DNA of 64,000 nt from Gammaproteobacteria bacterium (GTDB lineage Bacteria > Pseudomonadota > Gammaproteobacteria > Ga0077554 > Ga007554), in the NCBI GenBank assembly GCA_040183005.1, contig JAMPIW010000007.1, positions 1,744,188-1,808,187 on the forward strand. Direction: 5' to 3'. The notes beneath the pieces were generated by a model. That model did not search any database. It saw only the letters and a program-made list of their open reading frames with translations, and was not told the origin of the DNA. Made by a program: the position numbers and the translations under genes. Positions 31,785 through 40,766 of this stretch are shown piece by piece (positions within the stretch are counted from its first letter, which is position 1; every line of letters begins with the position of its first letter).

Positions 31785-32226
31785 TCCACGAAAAACACGA
31801 AAGACACGAAAAAATGGGTGGGGAAGTTTGGCACAAAGAAGAGTGTTATCAGATACAAGGTGCAGTGTTTGACGTGTATCGGGAAATGGGCTGTGGTTTT
31901 CTTGAGACTGTCTATCAAGAATGCCTGGAAAAGGAGTTATCAAAGCGCGGGATTCCCTTTGTAGCACACTAGGAGCTGACGCTTTTCTACAAAGGTGAAG
32001 CATTGCAGCAAACCTATATTCCTGACTTTATTTGCCATGAATCCATTATTATCGAACTTAAAGCGCTTTCTGTCACAACGGGAGCACACAAGGCGCAGGT
32101 TTTGAACTACCTGAAAGCCACAAAAATGCGCTTAGGCTTGCTGGTCAACTTCGGCTGCTATCCGAAAGCAACAATCGAACGGATCGTACTATGAAGATTT
32201 TTCGTGCCTTTCGTGTTTTTCGTGGA
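31785..32226 (+). mobile_element. putative GxxExxY element with terminal inverted repeats
   Basis: A 442-base unit between suhB and mutS begins with TCCACGAAAAACACGAAA and ends with the inverted copy TTTCGTGTTTTTCGTGGA. Together these frame a single GxxExxY gene. The same arms occur at 51078–51209 and 59245–59321 without the gene. It has the look of a small mobile unit, but no transposase is inside and no target duplication could be fixed. Confidence 0.55.
31814..32194 (+). pseudogene. GxxExxY family protein, interrupted by an amber codon
   Basis: Starting at ATG 31814 the frame gives the GxxExxY signature (EMGCGFLETVYQECLEKEL), then a TAG at 31970–31972. The same frame continues without a shift to ELTLFYKGEALQQTYIPDF, IIIELKALS and LLVNFGCYPKATIERIVL before its stop at 32192. 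The TAG sits where relatives often have a glutamine, so CAG to TAG is the simplest cause. GxxExxY proteins are thought to be PD-(D/E)xK-like; their role is unknown. Suppression or restart cannot be excluded. Confidence 0.85.
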
Positions 32227-32261
32227 CAATGCATGACATTAAGTAAGCTCGCCTCGCAAGG

Positions 32262-34817
32262 ATGAATACCGCCGCCCACACGCCGATGATGCAGCAATAT
32301 CTGCGCATCAAGAGCGAACACCCCCACATGCTGGTGTTCTACCGCATGGGGGATTTTTACGAGCTGTTCTTCGACGATGCGCGCAAGGCGGCGCGGCTGC
32401 TCGACATCACCCTCACCACACGCGGCCAGTCGGCGGGAGAACCCATCGCCATGGCGGGCGTGCCGTATCACTCTGCGGACGGCTATCTGGCGCGGCTGGT
32501 GAAACTCGGCGAGTCGGTGGCGATCTGCGAACAAATCGGCGACCCGGCGACCTCCAAGGGGCCGGTAGAGCGCAAGGTGATGCGCATCGTCACGCCCGGC
32601 ACCATCACCGACGAGGCGCTGCTGGATGAACGCCGCGACAACCTGCTCGCCGCCCTGCACCAGCGCGGCGAGACGTTCGGCCTTGCCACGCTCGACATCA
32701 CAAGCGGGCGCTTCACCATTCTGGAAGTGCAGGGACAAAATGCCGCACTTGATGAGCTGGAGAGAATCAAACCCGCCGAATTACTGGTAAGCGAGGACTC
32801 CGCCAGCCGCGCGCTACTCGAAGGCCGCCGTGGCGTGCGCTACCAGCCGCCCTGGTATTTCGCAACAGACAGCGCCACGCGCCTACTCACGGCGCAGATG
32901 GGTACTCGCGATCTATCCGGCTTCGGCGCGGAAGGCCTGCCTGCCGCAATTGCCGCAGCGGGTTGCCTGCTGCAATACGCGCGTGACACGCAACGCGCCG
33001 CGCTACCGCACATCCAGGACATCAAGGTGGAACGGCGCGAGGACGCCATCCTGCTCGACGCCGCCAGCCGCCGCAATCTGGAGCTGGAAACCAACCTGCT
33101 GGGCGGTCACGACAACACCCTGAGCTGGGTCATGGACCACACCGCCACAGCAATGGGCAGCCGTTTGCTGCGGCGCTGGATCAATCGCCCACTGCGTGAT
33201 CACGCCGTATTGCGCCAGCGCTATCACAGTATCAGCACCCTGCTTGATGATAACGGTCACGCCGCCCTCCATACCCTGTTGCGTGGTATCGGCGACATCG
33301 AACGTATTCTGGCGCGCGTAGCGCTCAAATCGGCGCGCCCGCGCGACCTGGCGCACACACGCGAGGCGCTGGGCGCGCTGCCCGGCCTGCACGATCTATT
33401 GCAAGACAAAGACTCGCCGCTGCTGCATGCGCTGCGCGAACAGATCGGCACACATCCTGAGATCCACGCACTGTTGCAGCGTGCCATCATCGAAACACCG
33501 CCAATGCTGATCCGCGACGGCGGTGTAATCGCACCCGGCTTTGACGCCGAACTGGACGAATTGCGGGGCTTGAGCGAAAACGCCGGACAGTATCTGCTTG
33601 ACCTTGAGATTCGCGAGCGTGAACGCAGCGGCATCAACACCCTCAAGGTCAGCTACAACCGCGTGCATGGCTACTATATTGAGGTCACCCGCGCGCAATC
33701 CGAGCGTGTGCCCGACGACTACCAGCGCCGCCAGACCCTGAAAGGTGCGGAGCGCTACATCACCCCGGAATTGAAGGCGTTCGAGGACAAGGCACTCAGC
33801 GCACGCGACCGGTCTCTGGCGCGAGAGAAAATGCTCTACGAGGCGCTGCTGGATGACCTGCTGCCACATCTGCCGAAGTTACAGGCCACGGCAGCGGCAC
33901 TTGCCGAGGTGGATGTACTGACCACCCTGGCCGAGCGCGCCGACACATTGAACTTCAGCGCGCCAGAGCTGCTGGACACGCCCCTGCTGCACATCGAAGG
34001 TGGACGCCACCCGGTTGTGGAACAGACTCTGAATGGCCCGTTCGTCCCCAACGACATCGACCTGCACGACGCGCGGCGTATGCTCATCATCACCGGCCCC
34101 AACATGGGCGGCAAATCCACTTACATGCGCCAGACAGCGCTGATCACCCTGCTCGCCCACATCGGCAGCTTCGTGCCCGCCAAGCGCGCCGTGTTCGGCC
34201 CCATTGATCGCATCTTTACCCGCATCGGCGCCTCGGATGACCTGGCAGGCGGGCGCTCAACCTTCATGGTGGAAATGACCGAAACCGCCAATATTCTGCA
34301 CAACGCCACCGAACACAGCCTGGTGCTGATGGATGAGATCGGACGCGGCACCAGCACCTTCGACGGCCTGTCGCTGGCCTGGGCCTGCGCCGAGCACTTG
34401 GCGCGCAAGGTGCGCGCCTTCGCCCTGTTCGCCACCCACTATTTCGAGCTCACCGAGTTGCCCAGCCGCATCGACAGCACCGCCAACGCCCACCTCGACG
34501 CCGTCGAACACGGCGACAGCATCGTGTTCCTGCACGCGGTAAAAGACGGCCCTGCCAACCAGAGCTACGGCCTGCAAGTTGCGGCCCTGGCCGGCGTACC
34601 GCGCACCGTCATCGAACAGGCCAAACGGCGGTTGAAAGAATTGGAGAACGGCAGCATCCAGCGCCCAACGACCTTGCCCGAACAACAGATTTCGCTATTC
34701 CCACCGGCAGTCGATCATCCGGTGGTGGATGAGTTGAACACAATCAACCCCGACAATCTCAGTCCAAAACAGGCATTGGAGACGTTGTACCGGCTTAAGG
34801 ATTTACTGAAAGATTGA
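32262..34817 (+). CDS. mutS: DNA mismatch repair protein MutS
   Basis: 851 residues, full length. The mismatch-recognition motif [15 protein letters not shown] (Phe and Glu) is near residue 30. The ATPase has Walker [18 protein letters not shown], the DELxxGTS-type signature [19 protein letters not shown] and the [10 protein letters not shown] switch. The C-terminal region ends in a short helix used for tetramer formation in relatives. Its last 29 bases are found again at 37731–37759. In Pseudomonas-like relatives fdxA follows closely; here it is 13 kb away. Confidence 0.98.
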   Translation: MNTAAHTPMMQQYLRIKSEHPHMLVFYRMGDFYELFFDDARKAARLLDITLTTRGQSAGEPIAMAGVPYHSADGYLARLVKLGESVAICEQIGDPATSKGPVERKVMRIVTPGTITDEALLDERRDNLLAALHQRGETFGLATLDITSGRFTILEVQGQNAALDELERIKPAELLVSEDSASRALLEGRRGVRYQPPWYFATDSATRLLTAQMGTRDLSGFGAEGLPAAIAAAGCLLQYARDTQRAALPHIQDIKVERREDAILLDAASRRNLELETNLLGGHDNTLSWVMDHTATAMGSRLLRRWINRPLRDHAVLRQRYHSISTLLDDNGHAALHTLLRGIGDIERILARVALKSARPRDLAHTREALGALPGLHDLLQDKDSPLLHALREQIGTHPEIHALLQRAIIETPPMLIRDGGVIAPGFDAELDELRGLSENAGQYLLDLEIRERERSGINTLKVSYNRVHGYYIEVTRAQSERVPDDYQRRQTLKGAERYITPELKAFEDKALSARDRSLAREKMLYEALLDDLLPHLPKLQATAAALAEVDVLTTLAERADTLNFSAPELLDTPLLHIEGGRHPVVEQTLNGPFVPNDIDLHDARRMLIITGPNMGGKSTYMRQTALITLLAHIGSFVPAKRAVFGPIDRIFTRIGASDDLAGGRSTFMVEMTETANILHNATEHSLVLMDEIGRGTSTFDGLSLAWACAEHLARKVRAFALFATHYFELTELPSRIDSTANAHLDAVEHGDSIVFLHAVKDGPANQSYGLQVAALAGVPRTVIEQAKRRLKELENGSIQRPTTLPEQQISLFPPAVDHPVVDELNTINPDNLSPKQALETLYRLKDLLKD

Positions 34818-34931
34818 CGTGGAATATCGCCCAGCGTTACCGGGAGATGGGCAATGAACAATTGGCATGCACGCTGGAAGCCGGGGTGATTATGCGTGAC
34901 GCCACCCCGGATTCGCCCGCGCTCACCCAGG

Positions 34932-35954
34932 CTACTTGCTCGTAGCCATTCCAATAATCGTAGCGCCTAACTCCTTTTTCAGAACAGCGTCCGCCTCATC
35001 CAGAGCGCGTCTGATTGCACTTTCCTTGTCTGTTGCAGAGCCCTTGATAGGCCAGCGTTGTGTGCCAAGTACACGCCCGGTGGCAGCCTCTGACATGGAA
35101 ACTTCCAGATTGCCGCGTTGCCAGTACCAACCTTGCTTGAGTCCAAGGTCCGTCAGTTGAAGGCTTGCTTTAAGTAGAAAATCTGGCTTTTCTCCGGTGT
35201 CGATCATGAAGCCGGCCTGAGACAATGCACCTGCCACCACCTCATCCAGCCCTGGGACGGAACCCTCCAACACCCTTGGCGCTACCCGCACACGCTTTAA
35301 CAAATCGTCCATATCGGCCTTAAGTCTGCCGCTGTTGAATTTGGACTCTAAACCACGCCCCGTTATGTCTACCACTTGCAGCGCTTTCTGCAATCCCTCG
35401 CGCTCCAATTGTGACGCTACCGCTTTGCTGGCGGCTGCAATTTTAATAAACAGATCGGAATTTTTATTTGACTGGTCAACGCTGCCTTGTGTCGCATCAT
35501 CCAGTTGATTAATCTGTTGCCTCAAAGCAGCGGCAGCCTGCAAGCGAGGCAGTATTGCCAGCACATGCTGATTCTTGCTGACGGGGTCCTGCCAGATTTC
35601 CGCGATCTGTATGCCTCTGACAATCTGATCAGTACGGGTGGTGATACGACGCGAAGATTCTCCAGCATACTGCCCTGCTCCACCTGCAGCATCACTCTTG
35701 AAGCTTTGCACATCCTCGCTATCCACCGCTACCGCCACCTGGAAAATCTTGGCCAAGTCAGCGCGGGCACGATCTTTAGCCTCTTCCATCGTAGAAGCCT
35801 GACCCCGCCCAATCAAATATTGGGCGCTCTTGTATTTGGCACTTTCGCCGACAACCCAATCCGGCTGGGCCGATTGGGTCGGCTGGGTGGCACAGCCACC
35901 CAACAACCAGACCGTGGCTGAAAATATAATGGTTAGTAATAATTTCATTCTCAT
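34932..35954 (-). CDS. LPP20-family lipoprotein
   Basis: 340 residues with a lipobox (WLLGGC, Cys21). An LPP20-like domain follows (PDWVVGESAKYKSAQYLIG, about 32–130, with KDRARADLAKIF). The remaining half is a further alpha/beta region with no clear family. It probably sits in the outer membrane. It ends the lipoprotein operon, 128 bases after the LpoB-like gene. The function is not known; the LPP20 domain is shared with flagellar FlgP and related proteins. Confidence 0.8.
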   Translation of the reverse strand: MRMKLLLTIIFSATVWLLGGCATQPTQSAQPDWVVGESAKYKSAQYLIGRGQASTMEEAKDRARADLAKIFQVAVAVDSEDVQSFKSDAAGGAGQYAGESSRRITTRTDQIVRGIQIAEIWQDPVSKNQHVLAILPRLQAAAALRQQINQLDDATQGSVDQSNKNSDLFIKIAAASKAVASQLEREGLQKALQVVDITGRGLESKFNSGRLKADMDDLLKRVRVAPRVLEGSVPGLDEVVAGALSQAGFMIDTGEKPDFLLKASLQLTDLGLKQGWYWQRGNLEVSMSEAATGRVLGTQRWPIKGSATDKESAIRRALDEADAVLKKELGATIIGMATSK

Positions 35955-36082
35955 TTCCTAACAGCAGAAAGCTAATTGGATATCGAATTAGGATAATTCA
36001 ACTTTAACGCTATGGGCGCCTAACACCCACAAATGTATGCCAGCCAAGATGCGTACTGCGTCCAAATCTCCCAATCCTGCGC

Positions 36083-36694
36083 TTAGAACCGGAGGCGGCT
36101 ACGCGCAACAAATTTCTTTATTTTCTTTTCGCCGTTCCAGACTATCTCATTGTCGATCAAGCTAATCAGGGTCAAGTTTACCTGGTAAAAACGTACCTGA
36201 TCTTTACCGCTGGTATCAATAATGGTGTTGATAGTACCCTTCAGCATAAAGTCGGCACCCTTCTCCTTGCCCATTGCTTTGCGGGTATCTTCACTGGCAT
36301 TGATATCCTGGTCAGCCCGCTCACTACGCACTTCCTCGCGCTCGGTGGAGGATGCAACAAATTTAACTTTCCCGTCATTGATCATGTTTCGCTGCAACTC
36401 TTGCACGAAGGTGCTTACGTTGATGTGCTCATGGCTCAGGTTACGTATCTCACCCACAATTACCGCTGGCTTGCGCTTTTTGTCGCCCTTGAACTCGCCT
36501 ATCCAGGCACGATTCATTACGTCATCCATCATCTCTTTCGCAACCATCTGAGAGTCCGTGTCGTTCCACGCACCGCTAAGATCCTTAACCTCCCCGGAAT
36601 CCATGCGTGTAACCGCTGTGGAGCACCCGCCCAATGACAACGCCAGAACAATCAATACCGCTACCTTGTTGTTTAAAAGTGATGGGAAACGCAT
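36083..36694 (-). CDS. LpoB-like penicillin-binding-protein activator lipoprotein
   Basis: 203 residues with a lipobox (LSLGGC, Cys24) and the LpoB/YcfM domain, for example GEIRNLSHEHINVSTFVQEL and GADFMLKGTINTIID. In Escherichia coli LpoB activates PBP1b from the outer membrane. It overlaps the next upstream gene by one base. Flanking LPP20 genes suggest that the three proteins act together in the envelope; whether it really activates a PBP is inference. Confidence 0.85.
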   Translation of the reverse strand: MRFPSLLNNKVAVLIVLALSLGGCSTAVTRMDSGEVKDLSGAWNDTDSQMVAKEMMDDVMNRAWIGEFKGDKKRKPAVIVGEIRNLSHEHINVSTFVQELQRNMINDGKVKFVASSTEREEVRSERADQDINASEDTRKAMGKEKGADFMLKGTINTIIDTSGKDQVRFYQVNLTLISLIDNEIVWNGEKKIKKFVARSRLRF

Positions 36695-37266
36695 TATTTT
36701 TTCTCCTTTGCAATGCGATCGAAAATATTGTCCGCAGTGGTTGCGATGTAACGTTTCAAATCAACATTCATGTCGTTTACTCCCGCCATAGTGCTCTTTA
36801 CATGCTTCATATCCAGCTCGGCAACCGACCATATCGTGTTCGATTTAGGGTCGCGCCAACTGCCAATAATTCTGGCGCCTGCCATGTTAACCTTGGTAGT
36901 ATTTTTAATCTGGCGCGACACGGCCTCTTCATTCACACCGGTATCGCCCGACTTTGCGGATGCCATGTAGTCATTTGAAACCACATCCAGATAAGATGAA
37001 AGTACACGCGCGACTTCAGCTCTTGCCCTATCGTCTGCGACTGATTTCTGCAGCGCCATATCGCCCATTTGCGAAGCGGAGCCAACGCCATGGAACAGCC
37101 GTCCGTCCTTGGTGCTCAAAATATTGCTGCCCTCATTCACCCAATCTGGAGCGCCCTTGATGCCTAAATCACTTTCAACTTGCGTGGGTTCGCTGGCACA
37201 ACCAGAAATTACAATCGTCAACACCACCAACGAAAACCATTTCTTAAAACAACCAAGATTGTTCAT
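36694..37266 (-). CDS. LPP20-family lipoprotein
   Basis: 190 residues from MNNLGCFKKWFSLVVL at 37266; GGAG just upstream decides this start over the ATG four codons earlier. Lipobox IVISGC (Cys23) and an LPP20-type domain (GAPDWVNEG…FHGVGSASQMGD…ADDRARAEVARVL) are seen. It is the first gene of the three-gene lipoprotein operon and shares its domain type with the last gene. Confidence 0.82.
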   Translation of the reverse strand: MNNLGCFKKWFSLVVLTIVISGCASEPTQVESDLGIKGAPDWVNEGSNILSTKDGRLFHGVGSASQMGDMALQKSVADDRARAEVARVLSSYLDVVSNDYMASAKSGDTGVNEEAVSRQIKNTTKVNMAGARIIGSWRDPKSNTIWSVAELDMKHVKSTMAGVNDMNVDLKRYIATTADNIFDRIAKEKK

Positions 37267-37833
37267 TGTTTTCTCCAAATTAAAGGTATGGTTACCGGAC
37301 TAAGGTGATTAATAAAAAACTATTACGCTATTATCGTCGCTCTACGCTCTAGCGTCTAACTGAGAAATTAAAAATGGATTAATTTATTTAATTATCAATT
37401 TGTTATAATGCATATTAATGTTGGTATCTTTTGCGGCTAGCAAGTAGCCTAATGAGTGTTTTTTGCGGAACCCGAAGCCTTTTGGTCACGGATGCCGTGT
37501 TTGCTGGGATTGGCCATCCACTCACCCCTACCGAGATACGCAAGAGCGGTCGCACATATCTCCCCTTCATTTTTCGTACGCACAGCGCACGCTTGCTTAT
37601 GATCCACAACAAGCTGCTCATATCCTCGTGCCAGTAGCGCACAGAATATGTCGCCCCGCCCCACGACCCCAATAGTGCGCACCGGCACACGCCTCCATCG
37701 CCTCCCGGCAGGGCTCGCATTGCCTCAATGCAGGCACTGGAGACGTTGTATCGGCTTAAACTTGTTGAAGGTTTAGAGATTGCCCATATTTGGGCGCGAA
37801 ATGTTACCAGGATTTGTTGAAGGAGATAGAACG
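37267..37833. other. gene-poor, AT-rich then repeat-rich stretch
   Basis: The first 150 bases are strongly AT-rich and likely hold the lipoprotein operon promoter. From 37430 to 37700 there is a short minus-strand frame (37449–37688, 79 codons) with no recognised family, and a CGTACGCACAGCGCAC piece shared with 39650. From 37731 there is a copy of the mutS tail and then a toxin remnant. Confidence 0.5.
37731..37759 (+). repeat. duplicated 3' end of mutS
   Basis: 29 bases matching the end of mutS (34770–34798) with two differences, in the same orientation, but with no mutS sequence before it. It lies about 2.96 kb downstream of the original and directly before a toxin-gene remnant. Confidence 0.75.
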
Positions 37834-37837
37834 ATGA
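37772..37837 (+). pseudogene. remnant of a HigB-like toxin C-terminus
   Basis: Read in the frame that ends with the TGA at 37835–37837, the last codons give AKCYQDLLKEIER. This resembles the C-terminal helix of phage Gp49-like/HigB toxins, and the stop overlaps the antitoxin's old ATG in the usual ATGA. Nothing upstream continues the toxin; the sequence runs into the copied mutS tail. Confidence 0.45.
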
Positions 37838-37906
37838 GCGATAAGCGATAAGCGATTTTCCAGCGCGTGGGAAACGATTGCCGACACGCCCGAGGAAGCG
37901 GAAAAC

Positions 37907-38122
37907 ATGAAGCTCCGCTCAGCCTTGATGATGGCTTTGAAAGATCACATCACCCGCGCCGGCCTGAGCCAGTCGCAGGCCGCCAAGCTGTTCGGCGTCA
38001 CGCAACCGAGCGTCTCCGATCTCATGCGCGGCAAGATCGGCCTGTTTGCCATTGATGCCCTGACCAACATGGTGGCCACCGCTGGCATGCACTTTGAAAT
38101 GCGCGCACTGGAAGCCGCGTAG
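37907..38122 (+). CDS. XRE-family HTH protein (HigA-like antitoxin), start disrupted
   Basis: The in-frame part begins MKLRSALMMALKDHI and holds a clear helix-turn-helix (LSQSQAAKLFGVTQPSVSDLM), ending at residue 71. Relatives carry about 20 more N-terminal residues. These are encoded here (FSSAWETIADTPEEAEN) but the ATG at 37834, which has a good AAGGAG site, is out of frame with them. The cause is a doubled seven-base unit AGCGATA at 37837–37850: removing one unit gives MSDKRFSS and an intact gene. The shortened form may be made from 37907, or the gene may be dead. Confidence 0.75.
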   Translation: MKLRSALMMALKDHITRAGLSQSQAAKLFGVTQPSVSDLMRGKIGLFAIDALTNMVATAGMHFEMRALEAA

Positions 38123-38235
38123 AACAAGCCAATGGGAATAAAAGGTCAGCGAATAGTCAAGGGTGGGCAATCCGATTTTGGGTTACACCACGCAGTGCGC
38201 CATCATCAACCACAGCGGTTTATCATTTGTCATCA

Positions 38236-39554
38236 GAAGTGTCCGGCAATTTCGCAAAGACGGCTATATAACATGATGATGTTGAATAGGAAAGTGTGTG
38301 TTTAGGGGTGTCACCGACTTGAACGTGAATTTTTTGGGAAACTGGGGCTTTCCCCCCAGGAGTTTCCGTCATGTATTCAGGCCAGTTGGTGTTCGCACAA
38401 CTCATGGAGCATTTGCCCCTTCACACATTCCGTCGCTGCGTGCAGCGCTACCCTTCCAAATATCCCACCAAGACTTTTTCGCATCTCGATCAATTTCTCT
38501 GCATGGCGTTCGCGCAGCTGACTTACCGCGAAAGCCTGCGCGACATCGAAACCTGTCTGCGCGCCCACCAAGCCAAGCTCTATCACTTGGGCATACGAGG
38601 CAACATCGCCAAGAGCACGCTGGCCGATGCCAACGAGCAACGCGACTGTCGCATCTACGCGGATTTCGCGATGAGCTTAATCCAGACCGCCAGAAAGCTT
38701 TACGCCAGCGACAGCTTTGCGGTCGAACTGGAACAGACGGTCTACGCACTCGATACCACGACCATCGACCTGTGCTTGAGCGTCTTTCCGTGGGCACGCT
38801 TCCGCTCCACCAAAGCTGCCGTCAAGATGCATACGCTGCTCGACCTGCGCGGCAACATTCCAACCTTCATCCACATCAGCGATGGCAAGATGCACGAGGT
38901 CAATGTGCTCGATATCCTGATACCCGAAGCCGGCAGCTTTTACATCATGGATCGTGGCTTCACCGACTTCGCTCGCTGGTTCACCCTGCATCAAGCACAG
39001 GCGTTCTTTGTCATCCGTGGCAAATCCAATCTGCTCTTTCGTCGCGTCTACTCTCGCACCGTGGACAAGTCCACTGGACTGCGCTGCGACCAGACCATTG
39101 CATTGACTGCTCGCAAGGCCAGCAAGGATTACCCGCAGCACCTGCGACGCATCAAGTTCTACGATGCCGAACACGACAGGTTTCTGGTCTTTCTGACCAA
39201 CAACTTCGACCTGCCTGCGCTGACCATCGCTCAGCTTTATCGTTGCCGCTGGCAGGTCGAGCTATTCTTCAAGTGGATCAAACAGCATCTTCGAATCAAG
39301 CGGTTCTATGGCACCACCGAGAATGCAGTCAAGACGCAAATATGGATCGCCATCGCGGTTTACGTCGTGGTCGCCATCGTGAAAAAGCGGCTCAATACCG
39401 AGGCTTCGCTTTACACAATCCTACAGATTTTGAGCCTGACTCTTTTCGAGAAAACGCCACTCGATCAATTACTTAAAAATGCGGAGACGCAAATGAGCAT
39501 GCAGAAAGACAATAACCAATTGAATCTATTCAATTAAATTACCGGACACTTCTG
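38236..39554 (+). mobile_element. IS4-family insertion sequence, intact
   Basis: 1,319 bases bounded by imperfect inverted ends: CAGAAGTGTCCGGCAATTT at the left, and at the right the inverse of CAGAAGTGTCCGGTAATT. The nine bases ATTTGTCAT occur directly outside both ends (38227–38235 and 39555–39563), the expected target duplication. One full transposase gene is inside. Confidence 0.93.
38371..39537 (+). CDS. IS4-family transposase (DDE)
   Basis: 388 residues with a CAGGAG site eight bases before the ATG. The N-terminal DUF4372-like part (TYRESLRDIETCLRAHQAKL) is followed by the DDE_Tnp_1 core: aspartates in YALDTTTIDLCL and FYIMDRGFTDFARW, and the YREK signature YRCRWQVELFFKWIKQHL. No frameshift is seen, so the element may be active. 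Confidence 0.95.
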   Translation: MYSGQLVFAQLMEHLPLHTFRRCVQRYPSKYPTKTFSHLDQFLCMAFAQLTYRESLRDIETCLRAHQAKLYHLGIRGNIAKSTLADANEQRDCRIYADFAMSLIQTARKLYASDSFAVELEQTVYALDTTTIDLCLSVFPWARFRSTKAAVKMHTLLDLRGNIPTFIHISDGKMHEVNVLDILIPEAGSFYIMDRGFTDFARWFTLHQAQAFFVIRGKSNLLFRRVYSRTVDKSTGLRCDQTIALTARKASKDYPQHLRRIKFYDAEHDRFLVFLTNNFDLPALTIAQLYRCRWQVELFFKWIKQHLRIKRFYGTTENAVKTQIWIAIAVYVVVAIVKKRLNTEASLYTILQILSLTLFEKTPLDQLLKNAETQMSMQKDNNQLNLFN

Positions 39555-39556
39555 AT

Positions 39557-39880
39557 TTGTCATGTTCATTCGTCTCCGCGCCTGTCCGCGTGGGCACAGA
39601 AGGCGCGCCCACCCTACCGGGCTGGCGTGCCACACCCATTTCGTGCGCACAGCGCACACTACGCTTGCTACCACCCATCATGCGTCACGTTCATTCGTCC
39701 GCGTTTGCTCATCAGTGTGTAGGTTGGGTTAGCCCGCAGGGCGTAACCCAACAGATCCGCGAAGAAACGTCGGGTTACGCTACGCTAACCCGACCTGCTG
39801 GACTACCACCCATCATGCGTCACGTTCATTCGTCCACGTTGGCAAGCAAAAAAGCTGTTTGCCCACCCTGCGGGACTTGC
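39557..39880. repeat. cluster of dispersed intergenic repeats (copies A and B)
   Basis: This gap holds no gene. It contains two copies (from 39669 and from 39804) of a unit beginning TACCACCCATCATGCGTCAC, then TTCATTCGTCC. It also has a GTAGGTTGGGTTAGCCCGCA palindrome (39719–39800) and a GTGGGCACA…GCCCACCCTAC palindrome at the left. The second unit ends in TTTGCCCACCCTGCGGGACT. Confidence 0.8.
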
Positions 39881-40276
39881 TCACAAAAGGCGCGCTGATT
39901 GACCTTGCGCCGTGAGAAGCGCAACCGCCTTTTTGTCGAAGGAAACGAAGGTTTCCCCGCCGAGCCAGCTCCCCTCGTAGGCAATGACGCCATCGGCGAA
40001 ATCCCCGCCCGCTTCGAGCACCGACAGGCCAGCCTCCACGGCCGGTCTGTTCACTTCCACGTTGGCGACGGCAAGTAGTGCGCGGATCGCGGTGGCCGCG
40101 TCGGAGGGTTGGAATTCGTAGACCCGGAGCAGCACCCACACAAATTCGCACAGGCACGGCAGCGCGACCGCAATTAATCCAGCATCGGTCAAGACCTTGG
40201 CGGCGACGCTCGCTTGCGCTGGGTCGTCACGCACGACAGCACGAATAAGGACGTTGGTATCAACAGTGATCTTCAT
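39881..40276 (-). CDS. vapC: PIN-domain toxin (VapC type)
   Basis: 131 residues with the PIN nuclease pattern. Asp6 is in ITVDTNVLIRA, a glutamate in LCEFVWVL, a further aspartate in GGDFADGVIAYEG and one in FVSFDKKAVALL, together able to hold Mg2+. VapC toxins cut tRNA or rRNA. Its start overlaps the antitoxin stop by four bases. Confidence 0.92.
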   Translation of the reverse strand: MKITVDTNVLIRAVVRDDPAQASVAAKVLTDAGLIAVALPCLCEFVWVLLRVYEFQPSDAATAIRALLAVANVEVNRPAVEAGLSVLEAGGDFADGVIAYEGSWLGGETFVSFDKKAVALLTAQGQSARLL

Positions 40277-40524
40277 TCTTTACCAGCCCAACCTTGCGCG
40301 GTCGCCTCGTTGATTTCTTCAAGGGTGGCGACTTTTTTTGTCCGGCCCGCGAGCAGTCCGACGAAGCCATCAATCGTTCCAGTAGGCCGGAATGCTTTAA
40401 GTATACCCCTGCCATCTGGCAGCAAATCCAGCTCGATCTTTTCGCCCGGCTTGATGCCGAGGTGTTGCAGCACGTCTTTTCTAAACGTCACTTGTCCCCG
40501 TGCGGTAACAGTCAATGTGGTCAT
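40273..40524 (-). CDS. vapB: AbrB/MazE-type antitoxin (VapB type)
   Basis: 83 residues from MTTLTVTARGQVTFRKDVL at 40524; the open frame extends 16 codons upstream but the swapped-hairpin DNA-binding domain starts here. The C-terminal part (GLLAGRTKKVATLEEINEAT) would wrap the PIN toxin. It presumably represses its own operon. Confidence 0.9.
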   Translation of the reverse strand: MTTLTVTARGQVTFRKDVLQHLGIKPGEKIELDLLPDGRGILKAFRPTGTIDGFVGLLAGRTKKVATLEEINEATAQGWAGKE

Positions 40525-40665
40525 GGTGATGTCCTTGTAATCTATTGATCGATACTTTACAAAGTAATGCAAAATCGCCTTACTGTCAACGTCTGTTGTC
40601 AGTCAGTAGGGTGGACACGTTTTTTGTGCCCACGCGGTAAAAGCACAGAGAGCCAGGACACACTC

Positions 40666-40744
40666 TACCACCCATCATGCGTCACGTTCATTCGTCTGCG
40701 GGCAGGCAAACAAAAAACCGTTTGCCCACCCTATAGGACTTGCT
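40666..40744 (+). repeat. dispersed intergenic repeat, copy C
   Basis: A third copy of the unit seen at 39804–39881, in the same orientation: TACCACCCATCATGCGTCAC at the left, then AAAAACCGTTTGCCCACCCT and GGACTTGCT. With copy B it brackets the vapBC genes as direct repeats about 860 bases apart. Confidence 0.8.
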
Positions 40745-40766
40745 ATAGTGGCGGAAAAGAAGAGAG

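Noticed and set aside
34840-34931. Toxin-like tail (QRYREMGNE) just after mutS
   Set aside because: The piece looks somewhat like the end of a RelE/HigB toxin, but it is only about ten residues long, has no start and no matching antitoxin, so it was not listed as a feature.
37449-37688. 79-codon minus-strand frame upstream of the lipoprotein operon
   Set aside because: No recognisable family, no clear ribosome binding site, and part of it overlaps sequence shared with intergenic repeats.
38298-39476. 392-codon frame overlapping the transposase in another phase
   Set aside because: The transposase frame has the DDE and YREK motifs and a good start site; this frame has neither.
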